Source: Tritonibacter horizontis
Lineage (GTDB): Bacteria; Pseudomonadota; Alphaproteobacteria; Rhodobacterales; Rhodobacteraceae
Assembly (NCBI RefSeq): GCF_001518015.1
Contig: NZ_LPUY01000074.1
Coordinates: 62,001-126,000, forward strand
DNA: 64,000 nt
Direction of reading: 5' to 3'
In this document: one piece after another, positions 43,919 through 55,863 of the stretch
Position numbering within the stretch: position 1 is the stretch's first letter
Layout: every line of letters begins with the position of its first letter
The notes under the pieces: generated by a model
Databases searched by the model: none
Seen by the model: the letters and a program-made list of their open reading frames with translations, nothing else
What the model was told of the DNA's origin: nothing
Translations under genes and position numbers: made by a program

Positions 43919-45388
43919 ATGAATTCTTTTGACCAACTGATTGCATTCGAAAGAGAAACCCAGGCGTTGGGGCAGATCGCAGGCCGTTTGGGCTGGGATC
44001 AGGAAACAATGATGCCCAGAGGCGCCGCATCGCAGCGCGGCGAAGAGATGGCGGCCATCGAAGGCGTGCTTCATGCCCGCCGGAGTGACCCGCGTGTCGC
44101 GGAGTGGCTTGAAACAGCTGCGGCCCCGGACGAAGTGGGAGCCGCACAGCTTCGCAATATCCGGCGGGCTTATGAGCGGGCAGTCAAAGTGCCGGGAACT
44201 CTCGCCAGCCGCATTGCGCGCGTCACCTCCGAAGCGCAAGGGAAATGGGCCCAGGCGCGCGCCGACGAGGACGTTGCGAGTTTTCTTCCGGTGCTTTCTG
44301 AAATCGTTGCATTGAAACGCCAGGAAGGTCAGGCCCTGGCGGGGGACGGGAACCTCTATGATGCCATGGTCGAAGATTACGAACAGGGCACAACCGCTGA
44401 TGAGATCGCAAAAATATTTGATGCCATGCGCCCAGAGCTGGTGGCGCTTCGGGCCCGTGTTCTGGAACGTCCTCAGCCCGCAGGTCTGACGGGCCACTTT
44501 GATGAGACAAAGCAAATGGCCATGGCACGAAAAATCGCCGAGGCTTTTGGTTATGACATGAACCACGGTCGTCTCGACAAAGCCGTGCATCCCTTCAGTT
44601 CGGGCAGCGGTCTGGATGTGCGGATCACCACGCGGACGAACGCGGCCGACCCCTTCAATTGCCTTTATTCCACCATCCACGAGGTGGGGCACGCGGCTTA
44701 CGAACAAAACATCGATCGGGCCTATCTGTTGACCGCATTAGGCAGCGGCGTTTCGATGGGGGTTCATGAAAGCCAAAGCCGTATTTATGAAAATCAACTG
44801 GGGCGAAGCAGAGCCTTTACCGGATGGCTTTTTGCAGAAATGACCGAGGTTTTTGGCGATATCGGGCTCCCGGATGCCAATGCGTTTTATGCTGCGGTCA
44901 ACTGTGTTCAAAACGGCTATATCCGGACCGAGTCCGACGAACTTCAGTACAATCTTCACATCATGCTGCGGTTTGATCTCGAACGGGCGCTGATGCTCGG
45001 TGATCTGGATGTCGAAAATTTGGAAGCGGCCTGGAACGACCGGTTCTTTGCGGATTTTGGCTATCAGGTCGACAAACCTTCGAATGGATGCCTGCAAGAT
45101 GTACATTGGTCGGTCGGATTGTTCGGCTATTTCCCGACCTACGCATTGGGCAATGTCTATGCCGGGTGTCTGAACGAGGCGTTGCGGCAGCAGGTCCCGG
45201 ATCTGGACGCACAGCTGGCAATCGGCGATACAACGGCGGCAACCACATGGCTGCGGGACAATCTTCAGACGTTCGGAGGTCTGCGCGACCCGCGTGCGAC
45301 CATTGCACATGCGACGGGGCAAGAGCCCGATCATGCCCCGCTGATGCGCTACCTCGACGCCAAGTTTTCCGCGATCTACGCTCTGTAA
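43919..45388 (+). CDS. M32 family metallocarboxypeptidase
   Basis: 489-residue zinc carboxypeptidase of the Taq type, which trims C-terminal residues from peptides in the cytoplasm. The zinc motif HEVGHAAYEQ sits at about residue 259, and the family sequence MGVHESQSRIYENQLGRS follows, with the downstream glutamate ligand. Other blocks: GWDQETMMPRGAASQRGE and HPFSSGSGLDVRITTR. It follows ctaA closely and has AAGGG within that gene end. Confidence 0.93.
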   Translation: MNSFDQLIAFERETQALGQIAGRLGWDQETMMPRGAASQRGEEMAAIEGVLHARRSDPRVAEWLETAAAPDEVGAAQLRNIRRAYERAVKVPGTLASRIARVTSEAQGKWAQARADEDVASFLPVLSEIVALKRQEGQALAGDGNLYDAMVEDYEQGTTADEIAKIFDAMRPELVALRARVLERPQPAGLTGHFDETKQMAMARKIAEAFGYDMNHGRLDKAVHPFSSGSGLDVRITTRTNAADPFNCLYSTIHEVGHAAYEQNIDRAYLLTALGSGVSMGVHESQSRIYENQLGRSRAFTGWLFAEMTEVFGDIGLPDANAFYAAVNCVQNGYIRTESDELQYNLHIMLRFDLERALMLGDLDVENLEAAWNDRFFADFGYQVDKPSNGCLQDVHWSVGLFGYFPTYALGNVYAGCLNEALRQQVPDLDAQLAIGDTTAATTWLRDNLQTFGGLRDPRATIAHATGQEPDHAPLMRYLDAKFSAIYAL

Positions 45389-45421
45389 CGTCGCAGGCGG
45401 TATTGGTGGAGCATTGAGCGC

Positions 45422-45772
45422 TTAAATCAGGGCCATTCTTTCGGCGCGTTCTGGATCCGGAAACGGTCGGAAAAGCCCGAACTCGGCTTTGGCGATAAGG
45501 GCGCTGACATTGGCATAAAGGCGCGCCACCTCTTCGTCATGCTCGCCCAGAATACGGAAGGCTTGATCAAGCTGCGACATATCCGTGAACTCGATTTCGA
45601 GCAGGAAATCCCTGCATGAGTCGTTCGCCAGGTTCAGCTTGCGGCGCAACAGCCGCCAGTTCGTGATGGCGGATCTGCCCTTGAGGTATTCCATCCATTG
45701 TTCCACCGCGCTGGCAAAAGCAAGCGCCTTTGCCTCGTGCAGCAGATCAATCTGACAATGATAGAGGTTCAT
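45422..45772 (-). CDS. uncharacterised 116-residue protein
   Basis: Soluble protein without signal or membrane segments; the sequence (MNLYHCQIDLLHEAKALAFA, then WMEYLKGRSAITNWRLLRRKL) suggests an alternating alpha/beta fold like small dimeric barrel proteins, but I do not recognise the family with certainty. A strong AAGGAG site sits six bases before the ATG, and codon use matches neighbours, so the gene is real. It lies downstream of gyrA on the same strand, beyond the gyrA terminator, so it has its own promoter. Confidence 0.72.
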   Translation of the reverse strand: MNLYHCQIDLLHEAKALAFASAVEQWMEYLKGRSAITNWRLLRRKLNLANDSCRDFLLEIEFTDMSQLDQAFRILGEHDEEVARLYANVSALIAKAEFGLFRPFPDPERAERMALI

Positions 45773-45845
45773 GACCCACTCCTTACAACTCGCACAACGA
45801 CCTGATCAGGATCGTGCCGCAAATTGATGAGGGATTGGTAAAGAC

Positions 45846-45881
45846 AAAACGCCGTCCCGAACTGTGTCGGGACGGCGTTTT
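45846..45881 (-). terminator. gyrA intrinsic terminator
   Basis: A perfect 15-bp stem, AAAACGCCGTCCCGA with its complement at 45867-45881, and a 6-base loop. The A-run at 45846-45849 gives the T-run on the minus strand after gyrA. Confidence 0.9.
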
Positions 45882-45905
45882 GCGTTAACTTCGGCAGGTA
45901 AGATC

Positions 45906-48647
45906 TTATTCTTCTTCGACGTCTTCATCACCGCTGTCGGCGATCCAAGCGACGGAAACAACTTCTTCGCCTTTTCCGGTGTTGAAAACCCGAACCCCCC
46001 CGGCAGAGCGTGAGCGGAACGAGATCCCATCAACGGGCACCCGGATCGACTGCCCCTTGGAGGTCGCAAGCATGATCTGATCGTCCATTTCAACCGGGAA
46101 AGAGGCAAGTAGGGCGCCGCCGCGCATCGCCTTGTCCATCGCGGTGACGCCAAGACCGCCACGCCCGCGGACCGGATAATCGTGCGAGGAGGAGAGTTTG
46201 CCTTGCCCACCAGAGGTGATGGTCAGGATCAAATTCTCGGCGGCTGACATTTCCGCATAACGTTCGGGGCTTATGGTCGCGTTTTCATTGGTTTCTTCGT
46301 CGGTGCTGCTTTCTGCGTCATCAGCAAGGCCCGCAACGGCGCGGCGCATTTTCAGATAGGCGGCGCGCTCATCCGAGGAGGCATCGAAATGACGGATCAC
46401 TGACATGGAGACCACTTCCTGGCCTTCGCCAAGCTTGATCCCACGGACGCCAACGGAATTCCGAGAATTGAAGACACGGACCTCGGTTGTCGGGAACCGG
46501 ATCGCGCGACCGGTATTTGTTACCAGCATGATATCGTCATCTTCAGAACAGATGCGGGCGTTGATCAGCTTGGTCTCGGCGTGTTCGTCTTCGAACTTCA
46601 TCGCGATCTTGCCGTTTCTCATCACATTTGTGAAGTCCGACAAGCGGTTACGGCGCACAGTTCCTGCAGATGTCGCAAAGATGATCTGCAGATCCTGCCA
46701 TTCATCTTCGGCACGATCCACCGGCATGATGGCAGCGATCGACACACCTGTGGGGATCGGCAGAATGTTGACGATTGCTTTGCCCTTTGACGTGCGGCCG
46801 CCCTGTGGCAGGCGCCATGTCTTGAGCTTATAGACCATCCCGTCGGTGGTGAAGAACAACAGCTGTGTGTGGGTGTTGGCCACAAACAGCGTTGTTACAA
46901 CGTCCTCTTCCTTGGTCTGCATCCCGGACAGGCCCTTGCCGCCGCGCTTTTGCGCCCGGAAATCAGCCAGCGGAGTCCGTTTGATATAGCCGCCGGAGGT
47001 CACGGTAACGACCATGTCCTCGCGTTCAATCAGATCCTCATCTTCCATATCGCCGGACCAATCGACGATCTCGGTGCGCCGAGGCACGGAGAAACTGTCG
47101 CGAACCTCGGTCAGCTCGTCAGCGATGATCCCCATAATGCGTTCGCGCGAGGACAGGATTTCCAAGTATTCCTTGATCTTTCCGGCAAGTTCTTCAAGTT
47201 CGTCGGTGACTTCCTTGACACCAAGCTGGGTCAGGCGCTGCAGACGAAGTTCAAGAATGGCCCGCGCCTGTACTTCGGACAGGAAGTAGGTCCCGTCGTC
47301 GTTCATCGTATGGGTCGGATCATCAATCAGACGGATGTAGGCCGCGATATCCGCGGCCGGCCAGCGCCGGGTCATCAGCTTTTCGCGCGCAGTTGCGGCG
47401 TCGGCCGAAGACCGAATGGTCGCGACGACTTCATCCACGTTGGAAACTGCGACGGCCAGACCACAAAGAACGTGGCTGCGCTCACGCGCTTTGCGCAGGT
47501 TGAAGGCGGTCCGACGTGCAACAACATCTTCGCGAAAGTCTATGAAAGACGTCAGGAATCTGCGCAGGGTCAGCTGCTCGGGGCGGCCGCCGTTCAGCGC
47601 CAGCATATTGCAGCCAAAGGAGGTCTGCATCGGTGTGAACCGGAACAGCTGGTTCAGAACCACTTCGGCGGTTGCATCGCGTTTCAGCTCCACCACAACC
47701 CGCACTCCGTTGCGGTCAGATTCATCCTGAACGTGCGAGACCCCTTCGATCCGTTTTTCGCGCACCTGCTCGGCGATCTTTTCGATCATCGACGCCTTGT
47801 TCACCTGATAGGGAATCTCATCGACAACAATGGCGTAGCGATCTTTCCTGATCTCCTCAACGCGGGTCTTGGCGCGAATGACGACGCTGCCGCGGCCTTC
47901 CAGATAAGCCTTGCGCGCTCCAGAGCGCCCAAGCATGACACCACCGGTTGGAAAGTCGGGCCCGGGAACATATTGGATCAGCTGCTCACTGGTCAGATCC
48001 GGGTTTTCGATCAATGCAAGCGTTGCGTCGACCACTTCGCCCAGGTTGTGAGGCGGAATGTTGGTCGCCATGCCAACCGCAATACCACCGGCGCCATTGA
48101 CCAACATATTGGGAAAACGCGCGGGCAGGACGGTGGGCTCTTTGTCCTTGCCATCATAGTTGTCCTGGAAATCGACGGTTTCTTTTTCGATGTCCGCCAG
48201 CATGAAGGCGGCGGGCTTGTCCATCCGCACTTCGGTGTAACGCATGGCCGCGGCATTGTCGCCGTCCATGGAGCCAAAGTTGCCCTGGCCATCAAGCAAG
48301 GGCAGCGACATGGAAAAATCCTGCGCCATCCGCACCAGCGCGTCGTAGATCGCGCTGTCGCCATGCGGGTGATATTTACCCATCACGTCGCCAACCGGGC
48401 GCGCTGATTTTCGATAGGCTTTGTCGTGGGTGTTGCCAGTCTCATGCATCGCATAAAGAATGCGTCGATGAACCGGCTTCAAGCCATCGCGCAGGTCTGG
48501 AATTGCCCGGCTGACAATAACCGACATTGCATAGTCGAGGTAGGACGTCCGCATCTCGGATTCGATAGAAACGCTCGGCCCATCATAGGCAGAGCGTTTC
48601 GGCGGGATTTCGTCCATGTTTTCAGGGGTTTCCGGCGTATCACTCAC
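45906..48647 (-). CDS. gyrA: DNA gyrase subunit A
   Basis: Breakage-reunion subunit of gyrase. 913 residues: catalytic Tyr137 in [11 protein letters not shown]; the quinolone-determining region reads [17 protein letters not shown] with Ser98 and Asp102, the susceptible residues by comparison with E. coli Ser83/Asp87; the GyrA-box QKRGGKG is present in the C-terminal beta-pinwheel; the tail is acidic (SGDEDVEEE). The start is GTG at 48647. A strong terminator follows. Confidence 0.97.
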   Translation of the reverse strand: MSDTPETPENMDEIPPKRSAYDGPSVSIESEMRTSYLDYAMSVIVSRAIPDLRDGLKPVHRRILYAMHETGNTHDKAYRKSARPVGDVMGKYHPHGDSAIYDALVRMAQDFSMSLPLLDGQGNFGSMDGDNAAAMRYTEVRMDKPAAFMLADIEKETVDFQDNYDGKDKEPTVLPARFPNMLVNGAGGIAVGMATNIPPHNLGEVVDATLALIENPDLTSEQLIQYVPGPDFPTGGVMLGRSGARKAYLEGRGSVVIRAKTRVEEIRKDRYAIVVDEIPYQVNKASMIEKIAEQVREKRIEGVSHVQDESDRNGVRVVVELKRDATAEVVLNQLFRFTPMQTSFGCNMLALNGGRPEQLTLRRFLTSFIDFREDVVARRTAFNLRKARERSHVLCGLAVAVSNVDEVVATIRSSADAATAREKLMTRRWPAADIAAYIRLIDDPTHTMNDDGTYFLSEVQARAILELRLQRLTQLGVKEVTDELEELAGKIKEYLEILSSRERIMGIIADELTEVRDSFSVPRRTEIVDWSGDMEDEDLIEREDMVVTVTSGGYIKRTPLADFRAQKRGGKGLSGMQTKEEDVVTTLFVANTHTQLLFFTTDGMVYKLKTWRLPQGGRTSKGKAIVNILPIPTGVSIAAIMPVDRAEDEWQDLQIIFATSAGTVRRNRLSDFTNVMRNGKIAMKFEDEHAETKLINARICSEDDDIMLVTNTGRAIRFPTTEVRVFNSRNSVGVRGIKLGEGQEVVSMSVIRHFDASSDERAAYLKMRRAVAGLADDAESSTDEETNENATISPERYAEMSAAENLILTITSGGQGKLSSSHDYPVRGRGGLGVTAMDKAMRGGALLASFPVEMDDQIMLATSKGQSIRVPVDGISFRSRSAGGVRVFNTGKGEEVVSVAWIADSGDEDVEEE

Positions 48648-48806
48648 GTTGGCTGCCCGCTTTTCTTGTTTTATCTATATGTTGTGGAAGGACCTTATCA
48701 GACTGCGCATATGGCGTGCAAGCAACCAGCCCACCTTTGCTTGGCAGCCGCGCCCCATAACTGATAACAGTTTGATTTATTTAAAAATTTACCACTATGC
48801 CTTAGG

Positions 48807-48823
48807 CTGATCCCATCGATCAG
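48807..48823. promoter_or_regulatory. dyad before usg
   Basis: CTGATC and GATCAG flank a 5-base centre, in the gyrA/usg intergenic region just before the AAGGAG site of usg. It could form a small leader hairpin or be an operator; no regulator can be named. Confidence 0.2.
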
Positions 48824-48839
48824 TGAAAGGAGAACCAAT

Positions 48840-49109
48840 ATGGGCTCATCAGAAGCGGAATTGATGCTGCGGGGCTATGGCCTCACGACTGCGGAATTTA
48901 CCTACCATATGCCAGACTTTTCGCATGTTCTGAATACGTTTGTCTGGCAGGACTACGATCTTGCGCCGGATCATCCCCGATTGTTGTCGTTCATCGATTT
49001 CTGGAAAGAAGAGATCGATGGTGCGTTGCACCACGTTCGGTTTTCTCACCGAAAACAGGTTTCGGGTGGGGAATGGCGCAACCTCACGGGTGAATTTTTT
49101 GTAAATTGA
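48840..49109 (+). CDS. usg: Usg family protein
   Basis: 89-residue conserved alphaproteobacterial protein. The family pattern is clear: LMLRGYGLTTAEFTYHMPD, then FVWQDYDLAPDHPRL and a late FSHRKQVSGGEWR. The molecular role is not known. Strong AAGGAG before the ATG. Divergent from gyrA; pgl follows after about 120 bases on the same strand. Confidence 0.88.
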   Translation: MGSSEAELMLRGYGLTTAEFTYHMPDFSHVLNTFVWQDYDLAPDHPRLLSFIDFWKEEIDGALHHVRFSHRKQVSGGEWRNLTGEFFVN

Positions 49110-49227
49110 CTCCGGCCAGGGCATGCGTTGACCGACCTTGCCCTTGGCCAGCATGGCCCCCTGTGACACACTCTGCGCGATGGTGGACACATCCTGTCGT
49201 GCCACCTCCGAATTGAGGACAAGGGTC

Positions 49228-49899
49228 ATGGAAATAAAAGAGTATCCGGACAGAGAGATGCTTTCGATCTCAGTTGCAAACCGGATCGCAGGCGATTTGA
49301 AGAACCACTTGCTGCGCAACGGCACCGCAGCGATTGCGGTTGCGGGGGGCACCTCGCCAGGGCCGGTGTTCGACGATCTGTGTGCGGCGGAACTCGACTG
49401 GAGCAACGTCTGCGTCATGGCGTCGGACGAGCGATGGGTGCCGGAAGACAGCGACCGGTCAAACGCCAAACTGATCCGAAGCCGTCTGCTCACCGATCGG
49501 GCGGCAGCGGCAACATTTCTGCCATTCTATCAGGATGGTGTGGAGCCGGAGGATGCCATCGGATCCCTGTCTGAAAACGTGCGCGCGCAGGGCAACCTGG
49601 CGGTCGCGTTGCTGGGCATGGGGGCCGACATGCACACGGCCTCGTTGTTCCCGGGTGTTCCGGGCCTCAAAGCCGCCCTGTCGCCCGACGCCCCAGAGGT
49701 TGCGATCCTGCGCCCGGACAGTCAGCCGGAGGCGAGGATTTCGCTGACCGCGCGGGTCCTGGACGCTGCGATGGCGAAACATCTGCTGATTTTCGGAACT
49801 GAAAAGCGGCAGGCGCTGGAGCGTGCCTTGACCTTGCCGCCAGAAGAGGCCCCGATCCAATCCGTCCTGACTGGTTGTCAGGTGCATTGGTCGCCGTAA
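49228..49899 (+). CDS. pgl: 6-phosphogluconolactonase
   Basis: Hydrolyses 6-phosphogluconolactone in the oxidative pentose-phosphate or Entner-Doudoroff route. 223 residues with AIAVAGGTSPGPVFDDL near the N-terminus, MASDERWVPEDSDRSN, and LLGMGADMHTASLFPG, the family active-site block. ATG 49228 (MEIKEYPDREML) is preceded by AAGGG; the longer frame upstream is not family-like. The usual partners zwf and edd are not in the window. Confidence 0.92.
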   Translation: MEIKEYPDREMLSISVANRIAGDLKNHLLRNGTAAIAVAGGTSPGPVFDDLCAAELDWSNVCVMASDERWVPEDSDRSNAKLIRSRLLTDRAAAATFLPFYQDGVEPEDAIGSLSENVRAQGNLAVALLGMGADMHTASLFPGVPGLKAALSPDAPEVAILRPDSQPEARISLTARVLDAAMAKHLLIFGTEKRQALERALTLPPEEAPIQSVLTGCQVHWSP

Positions 49900-49917
49900 C
49901 CTTATGTAACGTAACGG

Positions 49918-50394
49918 TTAACCGATCTCTTCGGCTTTGTCTATGTCGCGAAATTGCTGCCGCAGGCTGTCCGGAATAGGATAGCCGGCGGTTCCGTCAT
50001 GGCTTCGAAAAACCATAACGCCACGCATGGTCGCACGCAGATCCCCAGACCAAATTTGCTGTTCGATGGTGTAGGATGTGCGCCGAAAGGACAAAACCCG
50101 TGCCGTCGTGATGTAGGTTTCGCCCAGAACCATTTCTCTTACATAGTGAATATCCGCATTGCGCACCACATGGCGCGGCTGTGCGTCACCGTCGAAGTGC
50201 TTGCGAAAGAGGCTGTTGTAGTAGTGAACGCGCAGGGCTTCAAACCAGTCGAGGTACGCTTTGTTGTTCACATGTTGCAGGATGTCAATTTCCGAGAACC
50301 GAACCCGGTCGGCCATCGCCATTGGTACCGGGGTCGGCAGTCCTTGGGACAGCTGTTCCTCGGGGCTGAGCGGGGTGAGATATCGTAGATCCAT
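49918..50394 (-). CDS. hotdog-fold acyl-CoA thioesterase
   Basis: 158-residue 4-hydroxybenzoyl-CoA-thioesterase-like protein: VRFSEIDILQHVNNKAYLDW carries the typical acidic residue and HVNN block, followed by FEALRVHYY and YVREMVLGETYITTARV. Soluble, single domain. Substrate unknown. It converges with pgl, 18 bases apart. Confidence 0.85.
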   Translation of the reverse strand: MDLRYLTPLSPEEQLSQGLPTPVPMAMADRVRFSEIDILQHVNNKAYLDWFEALRVHYYNSLFRKHFDGDAQPRHVVRNADIHYVREMVLGETYITTARVLSFRRTSYTIEQQIWSGDLRATMRGVMVFRSHDGTAGYPIPDSLRQQFRDIDKAEEIG

Positions 50395-50515
50395 TCGGCG
50401 GTGATATCGCCGTTCCGGGAGCAGCGCAATTCAATTCTGCTGAGTGGAATTTCGGACCCCAAGCCCAAGGTGAACATCGCAGGGGAACCGCTAAAAAAGG
50501 CTGAGAAATCACATT

Positions 50516-50589
50516 TGGAGCGGGTAGCGAGAATCGAACTCGCACATTCAGCTTGGGAAGCTGACAGGCTACCACTACATCATACCCGC
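50516..50589 (-). tRNA. tRNA-Gly (anticodon CCC)
   Basis: Complete cloverleaf on the minus strand: acceptor GCGGGTA pairs with TACCCGC, the D-loop contains TAGTGGTAG, the anticodon stem TCAGC/GCTGA holds the loop TTCCCAA with anticodon CCC (reading GGG), and the T-arm is GCGAG-TTCGAAT-CTCGC. The discriminator is T and the CCA end is encoded (50516-50518), giving 74 bases in all. Confidence 0.95.
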
Positions 50590-50603
50590 ACCTGTGGAGC
50601 AGA

Positions 50604-50632
50604 GGTTTATGCGGCTGCGCGGTGGGCGTCAA
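50604..50632 (-). promoter_or_regulatory. tRNA-Gly promoter
   Basis: On the minus strand, TTGACG (50632-50627), a 17-base spacer, and TAAACC (50609-50604); the predicted transcript start is about eight bases before the mature tRNA 5-prime end. This is one of the best sigma70 matches in the window. Confidence 0.6.
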
Positions 50633-50677
50633 GTGGCTGTCGCGCTGGCTGCATCGGATTTTCTGACGTCCCTTGGG

Positions 50678-52723
50678 TCAGCCCCTCCTGCGCCGCCGCC
50701 GTCCGCCGCCGGCCTCGCCATCGCCGCCACCTGCGTTGAACGAAACATCCGGCAGCGTCACGATCGATTTCAGGATCGGGAACGGCTCGATGGCGTTTGG
50801 TATGGCAGAGGCATTGACGAAATGTTCCTGGAACCGAGGCTCGACAGCGGTTTCGATCTTCTCGATCTCGCGCACGGTCTGTTCGATTTCGCGCCGTGCG
50901 TCGGTGTTGAGCAGGGCGATCCGGGCGCCAGTGCCCGCCGCATTGCCGGCACTGGTCACTTTCTCCAGAGGGCAATCCGGGATCATGCCCAGAACCATCG
51001 CATGTTTCGCAGAAATATGCGCCCCGAACGCCCCTGCGAGAACCACGCGGTCCACGGTATCAACGCCGATCTTGTCCATCAGCAGGCGCGCCCCGGAATA
51101 GAGCGCGGCCTTTGCCATCTGGATCGCACGAATGTCGGGATTGGTGACGGTGATCCGCGGGCCACCCTCCGCTGTTCCGTCCCACAGAAGATAGGCATGG
51201 GTGCGCCCCTCGGGGACACAACGGGCGCTGCCGGTCTGTTCGGCCGATCCAATCAGGCCAGAGGCGTCGAGCAATCCGGCAAGGCGCATCTCGGCGATGA
51301 CCTCGATAATGCCTGACCCACAAATTCCGGAAATTCCCGTGGTTGCGATACTCTCTGCAAACCCTTGTTCATCCGACCAAATATCAGATCCGATAACGCG
51401 AAACCGCGGTTCTTTGGTCTCTGGGTTGATTTCAACGCGCTCGATGGCGCCCGGGGCGGCGCGCTGCCCCGAGGAGATCTGTGCCCCTTCGAAGGCCGGC
51501 CCCGTGGGCGACGAGCAGGCCAGCACCCGATCCTTGTTGCCAAGCAGGATTTCGGCGTTGGTGCCAACGTCGACAACCAGCACGAGGTCTTCGGATTTGT
51601 CCGGGGCTTCCGACAGGGCGACGGCGGCGGCGTCTGCGCCGACATGCCCGGCGATGCAGGGAAGCAGATAGATGCGGGCCGCAGGATGCAAGTTCAGGTC
51701 GAGATCACGGGCGTCCAGGGCAAGCGAGTTTGCGGTCGCCAGCGCAAAGGGGGCCTGGCCCAGCTCGAAAGGGTCAATTCCGATCAGTAGGTGGTGCATC
51801 ACCGGATTGCAGACAAATACCGCATCCATGATCAGCGTCTGGTCGATCTCTGCTTCAGTGGCGATCTGGCTGAACAGCGTATTCAGCCCCTCACGCACTG
51901 TCCGCGTCATTTCCAGATCGCCGCCCTTGTTCATCATGGAATAGGAAACCCGGCTCATCAGGTCTTCGCCGAAACGGATCTGCGGATTCATGATGCCAGA
52001 AGAGGCCACGACTTCTCCGCTTTTCAGATCGCACAAATGGGCGGCAATGGTGGTGGAGCCGAGGTCAATCGCGATCCCGTAGACGGTCCCCTCGTAATAT
52101 CCTGGCCAGATATGCATGATACGGGGCGCGAGTTCTCCCGCGCCAAGATGCAGCGCGACGGTGACCTTCCACGCGCCTTTGCGCAGCGCCGGTTGTAGCG
52201 AGCGCAGAATGTGAAGATCGCTCTTTACACCCTTGATATCCCACTGGGTCTCAAGCGCCTCGCAGAGCCGTTCAAGATCCCCGGTCGGCTTGTGCATATC
52301 CGGTTCCTCGACGTCGACATAGACCAGGCGAATAGAGGGATTCATCACGATATCACGAGCTTCGGCGCGTTTTCTCACGACCTGCTTGTGGACCTGGCTT
52401 TCAGGTGGAACATCGATCACGACATCGGTCTCGATCTTTGCCTGACAGCCAAGCCGCCGACCATCAATCAAACCCCGTTTGTCCTTGTAGCGTTGTTCCA
52501 CCTTGTTCCATTCGGACAGGGCACCGTCCTGCACCGTCACCCCATGTTTGGCGAATTCACCGTAGGAGGGGGTGATCTGACATTTGGAACAAATGCCGCG
52601 CCCGCCGCAGACCGAGTCGAGGTCCACGCCCAATTGCCGCGCCGCCGTCAGCACCGGCGTGCCCGCGGGGAACCGTCCACGCTTGCCGGATGGAGTAAAC
52701 ACAACGAGGGGATCGTTTGACAT
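50678..52723 (-). CDS. ferredoxin-ASKHA protein, corrinoid-activase (RamA/DUF4445) type
   Basis: 681 residues. The N-terminal [2Fe-2S] domain has Cys39, Cys45, Cys48 (VCGGRGICSKCQ) and Cys93. The rest is an ASKHA ATPase with YGIAIDLGSTTIAAHL, VLVVDVGTNAEILLG and GSGIIEVIAEM. Relatives reductively reactivate the cob(II)alamin of corrinoid methyltransferases. The C-terminus ends in a Gly-rich stretch and six arginines (50683-50705). No methyltransferase or corrinoid protein is adjacent, so the partner lies elsewhere. ATG 52723 has AAGGG upstream. Upstream of tRNA-Gly on the same strand. Confidence 0.88.
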   Translation of the reverse strand: MSNDPLVVFTPSGKRGRFPAGTPVLTAARQLGVDLDSVCGGRGICSKCQITPSYGEFAKHGVTVQDGALSEWNKVEQRYKDKRGLIDGRRLGCQAKIETDVVIDVPPESQVHKQVVRKRAEARDIVMNPSIRLVYVDVEEPDMHKPTGDLERLCEALETQWDIKGVKSDLHILRSLQPALRKGAWKVTVALHLGAGELAPRIMHIWPGYYEGTVYGIAIDLGSTTIAAHLCDLKSGEVVASSGIMNPQIRFGEDLMSRVSYSMMNKGGDLEMTRTVREGLNTLFSQIATEAEIDQTLIMDAVFVCNPVMHHLLIGIDPFELGQAPFALATANSLALDARDLDLNLHPAARIYLLPCIAGHVGADAAAVALSEAPDKSEDLVLVVDVGTNAEILLGNKDRVLACSSPTGPAFEGAQISSGQRAAPGAIERVEINPETKEPRFRVIGSDIWSDEQGFAESIATTGISGICGSGIIEVIAEMRLAGLLDASGLIGSAEQTGSARCVPEGRTHAYLLWDGTAEGGPRITVTNPDIRAIQMAKAALYSGARLLMDKIGVDTVDRVVLAGAFGAHISAKHAMVLGMIPDCPLEKVTSAGNAAGTGARIALLNTDARREIEQTVREIEKIETAVEPRFQEHFVNASAIPNAIEPFPILKSIVTLPDVSFNAGGGDGEAGGGRRRRRRG

Positions 52724-54603
<1,880 letters not shown>

Positions 54604-54654
54604 ACCCCCGATGAAAAATGATCCCCACAGGCCCCTGTGGCAAGGCGTCGGAAC

Positions 54655-55830
54655 ATGACGCCGGGCGCGCGGGTTCAGGCCGCGATCGAGATTCTGGATG
54701 AGATCCTTGCGGGCACTCCGGCAGAAAAATCTCTGACCAATTGGGGGCGGCGCAGCCGGTTCGCGGGTTCCAAAGACCGGGCTGCCGTGCGTGATCACGT
54801 GTTTCATGCGCTGCGCTGCATGCGGTCCCATGCGGCGCTTGGTGGCGCCATGTCTGGCCGTGGACTGCTGATTGGCGGTCTGCGAGATGCGGGCGTCGAT
54901 CCGTCGCAGCTCTTTACCGCAGAAGGGCACGCACCGGGTGTGCTGGCAGAGGCGGAGCTGGAGCAGCCACCGCTTGACGCGGAGTCCGCCGAAGGGTTGG
55001 ACATTCCCGATTGGCTTTGGCCGCTGTTTTGCAAAAGCCTCGGGGCGGAGGCGCAAGCCGCAGCCGCCGTGCTTCGGACACGGGCTCCGGTGTTTCTGCG
55101 CGTCAACCTGACAAAAATCGAACGTGCGGACGCAATCCTGCGCCTCGCACAAGAAGAGGTTGTCACCCTGCCGCATGACGCCTCGGCGACAGCACTTGAA
55201 GTGACCGAAGGGGCACGGCGGGTCAAAAACACCCAATGTTACCTCCAGGGCCTTGTGGAATTGCAGGACGCGGCCAGTCAGGCGGTGGTTGATACGCTTC
55301 CTTTGCAAGATGGTCAGAGGGTTTTGGACTTTTGTGCCGGGGGCGGCGGAAAAACACTGGCGATGGCAGGTCGGGCGCAACTGTCGCTTTTTGCCCATGA
55401 TGTGGATCCGCGCCGGATGACGGATGTTCCGAACCGGGCGGAGCGGGCAGGGGTGCAGATAACCTGCCTGACGACCGAAGAGCTGGCGACAACCGGCCCG
55501 TTTGATGTGGTCTTTTGCGATGCGCCCTGTAGTGGCTCCGGGTCCTGGCGACGCGATCCGGAGGGCAAGTGGCGGCTGACATCGGATCGGCTGGAAGAGC
55601 TTGTGGCCCTTCAGGCCGAGATCCTGGATCAGGCGGCCATGCTTGTGTCGCCGGACGGCGTGCTTGCCTTTGCCACATGTTCGATGCTCGATGTTGAAAA
55701 CGGGCTGCAATCCCGGGCGTTTGTGGCGCGAACCCCAGGCTGGAAAATCGCGCAAGAAGCCGCTTGGCACGTCCAGAACGGCACCGATGGGTTCTATGTT
55801 TCGGTGTTCCAGCGTACAAAAACCGGTTAG
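54655..55830 (+). CDS. RsmB/NOP family rRNA cytosine-C5 methyltransferase
   Basis: 391 residues. SAM motif LDFCAGGGGKTLAMAG (about residue 224), motif IV DAPCSGSGSWRRDPEGKW with one catalytic Cys, and motif VI FATCSMLDVENG with the second Cys, as in m5C methyltransferases. The N-terminal part is helical and lacks the complete NusB-like domain of E. coli RsmB, so the exact target is uncertain. ATG 54655 has AAGGCG upstream; a GTG at 54637 is in frame. It is close behind guaB. Confidence 0.87.
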   Translation: MTPGARVQAAIEILDEILAGTPAEKSLTNWGRRSRFAGSKDRAAVRDHVFHALRCMRSHAALGGAMSGRGLLIGGLRDAGVDPSQLFTAEGHAPGVLAEAELEQPPLDAESAEGLDIPDWLWPLFCKSLGAEAQAAAAVLRTRAPVFLRVNLTKIERADAILRLAQEEVVTLPHDASATALEVTEGARRVKNTQCYLQGLVELQDAASQAVVDTLPLQDGQRVLDFCAGGGGKTLAMAGRAQLSLFAHDVDPRRMTDVPNRAERAGVQITCLTTEELATTGPFDVVFCDAPCSGSGSWRRDPEGKWRLTSDRLEELVALQAEILDQAAMLVSPDGVLAFATCSMLDVENGLQSRAFVARTPGWKIAQEAAWHVQNGTDGFYVSVFQRTKTG

Positions 55831-55863
55831 TGCCTTGGAAAGTTTTTCGTTTCGCCGCCTTAG

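Noticed and set aside
46869-48407. 512-codon open frame antisense to gyrA
   Set aside because: High-GC antisense shadow; gyrA on the other strand is complete and conserved, and the antisense product has no recognisable features.
50470-50515. Terminator directly after tRNA-Gly on the minus strand (T-run near 50494)
   Set aside because: There is a T-run but I could not find a stable hairpin before it.
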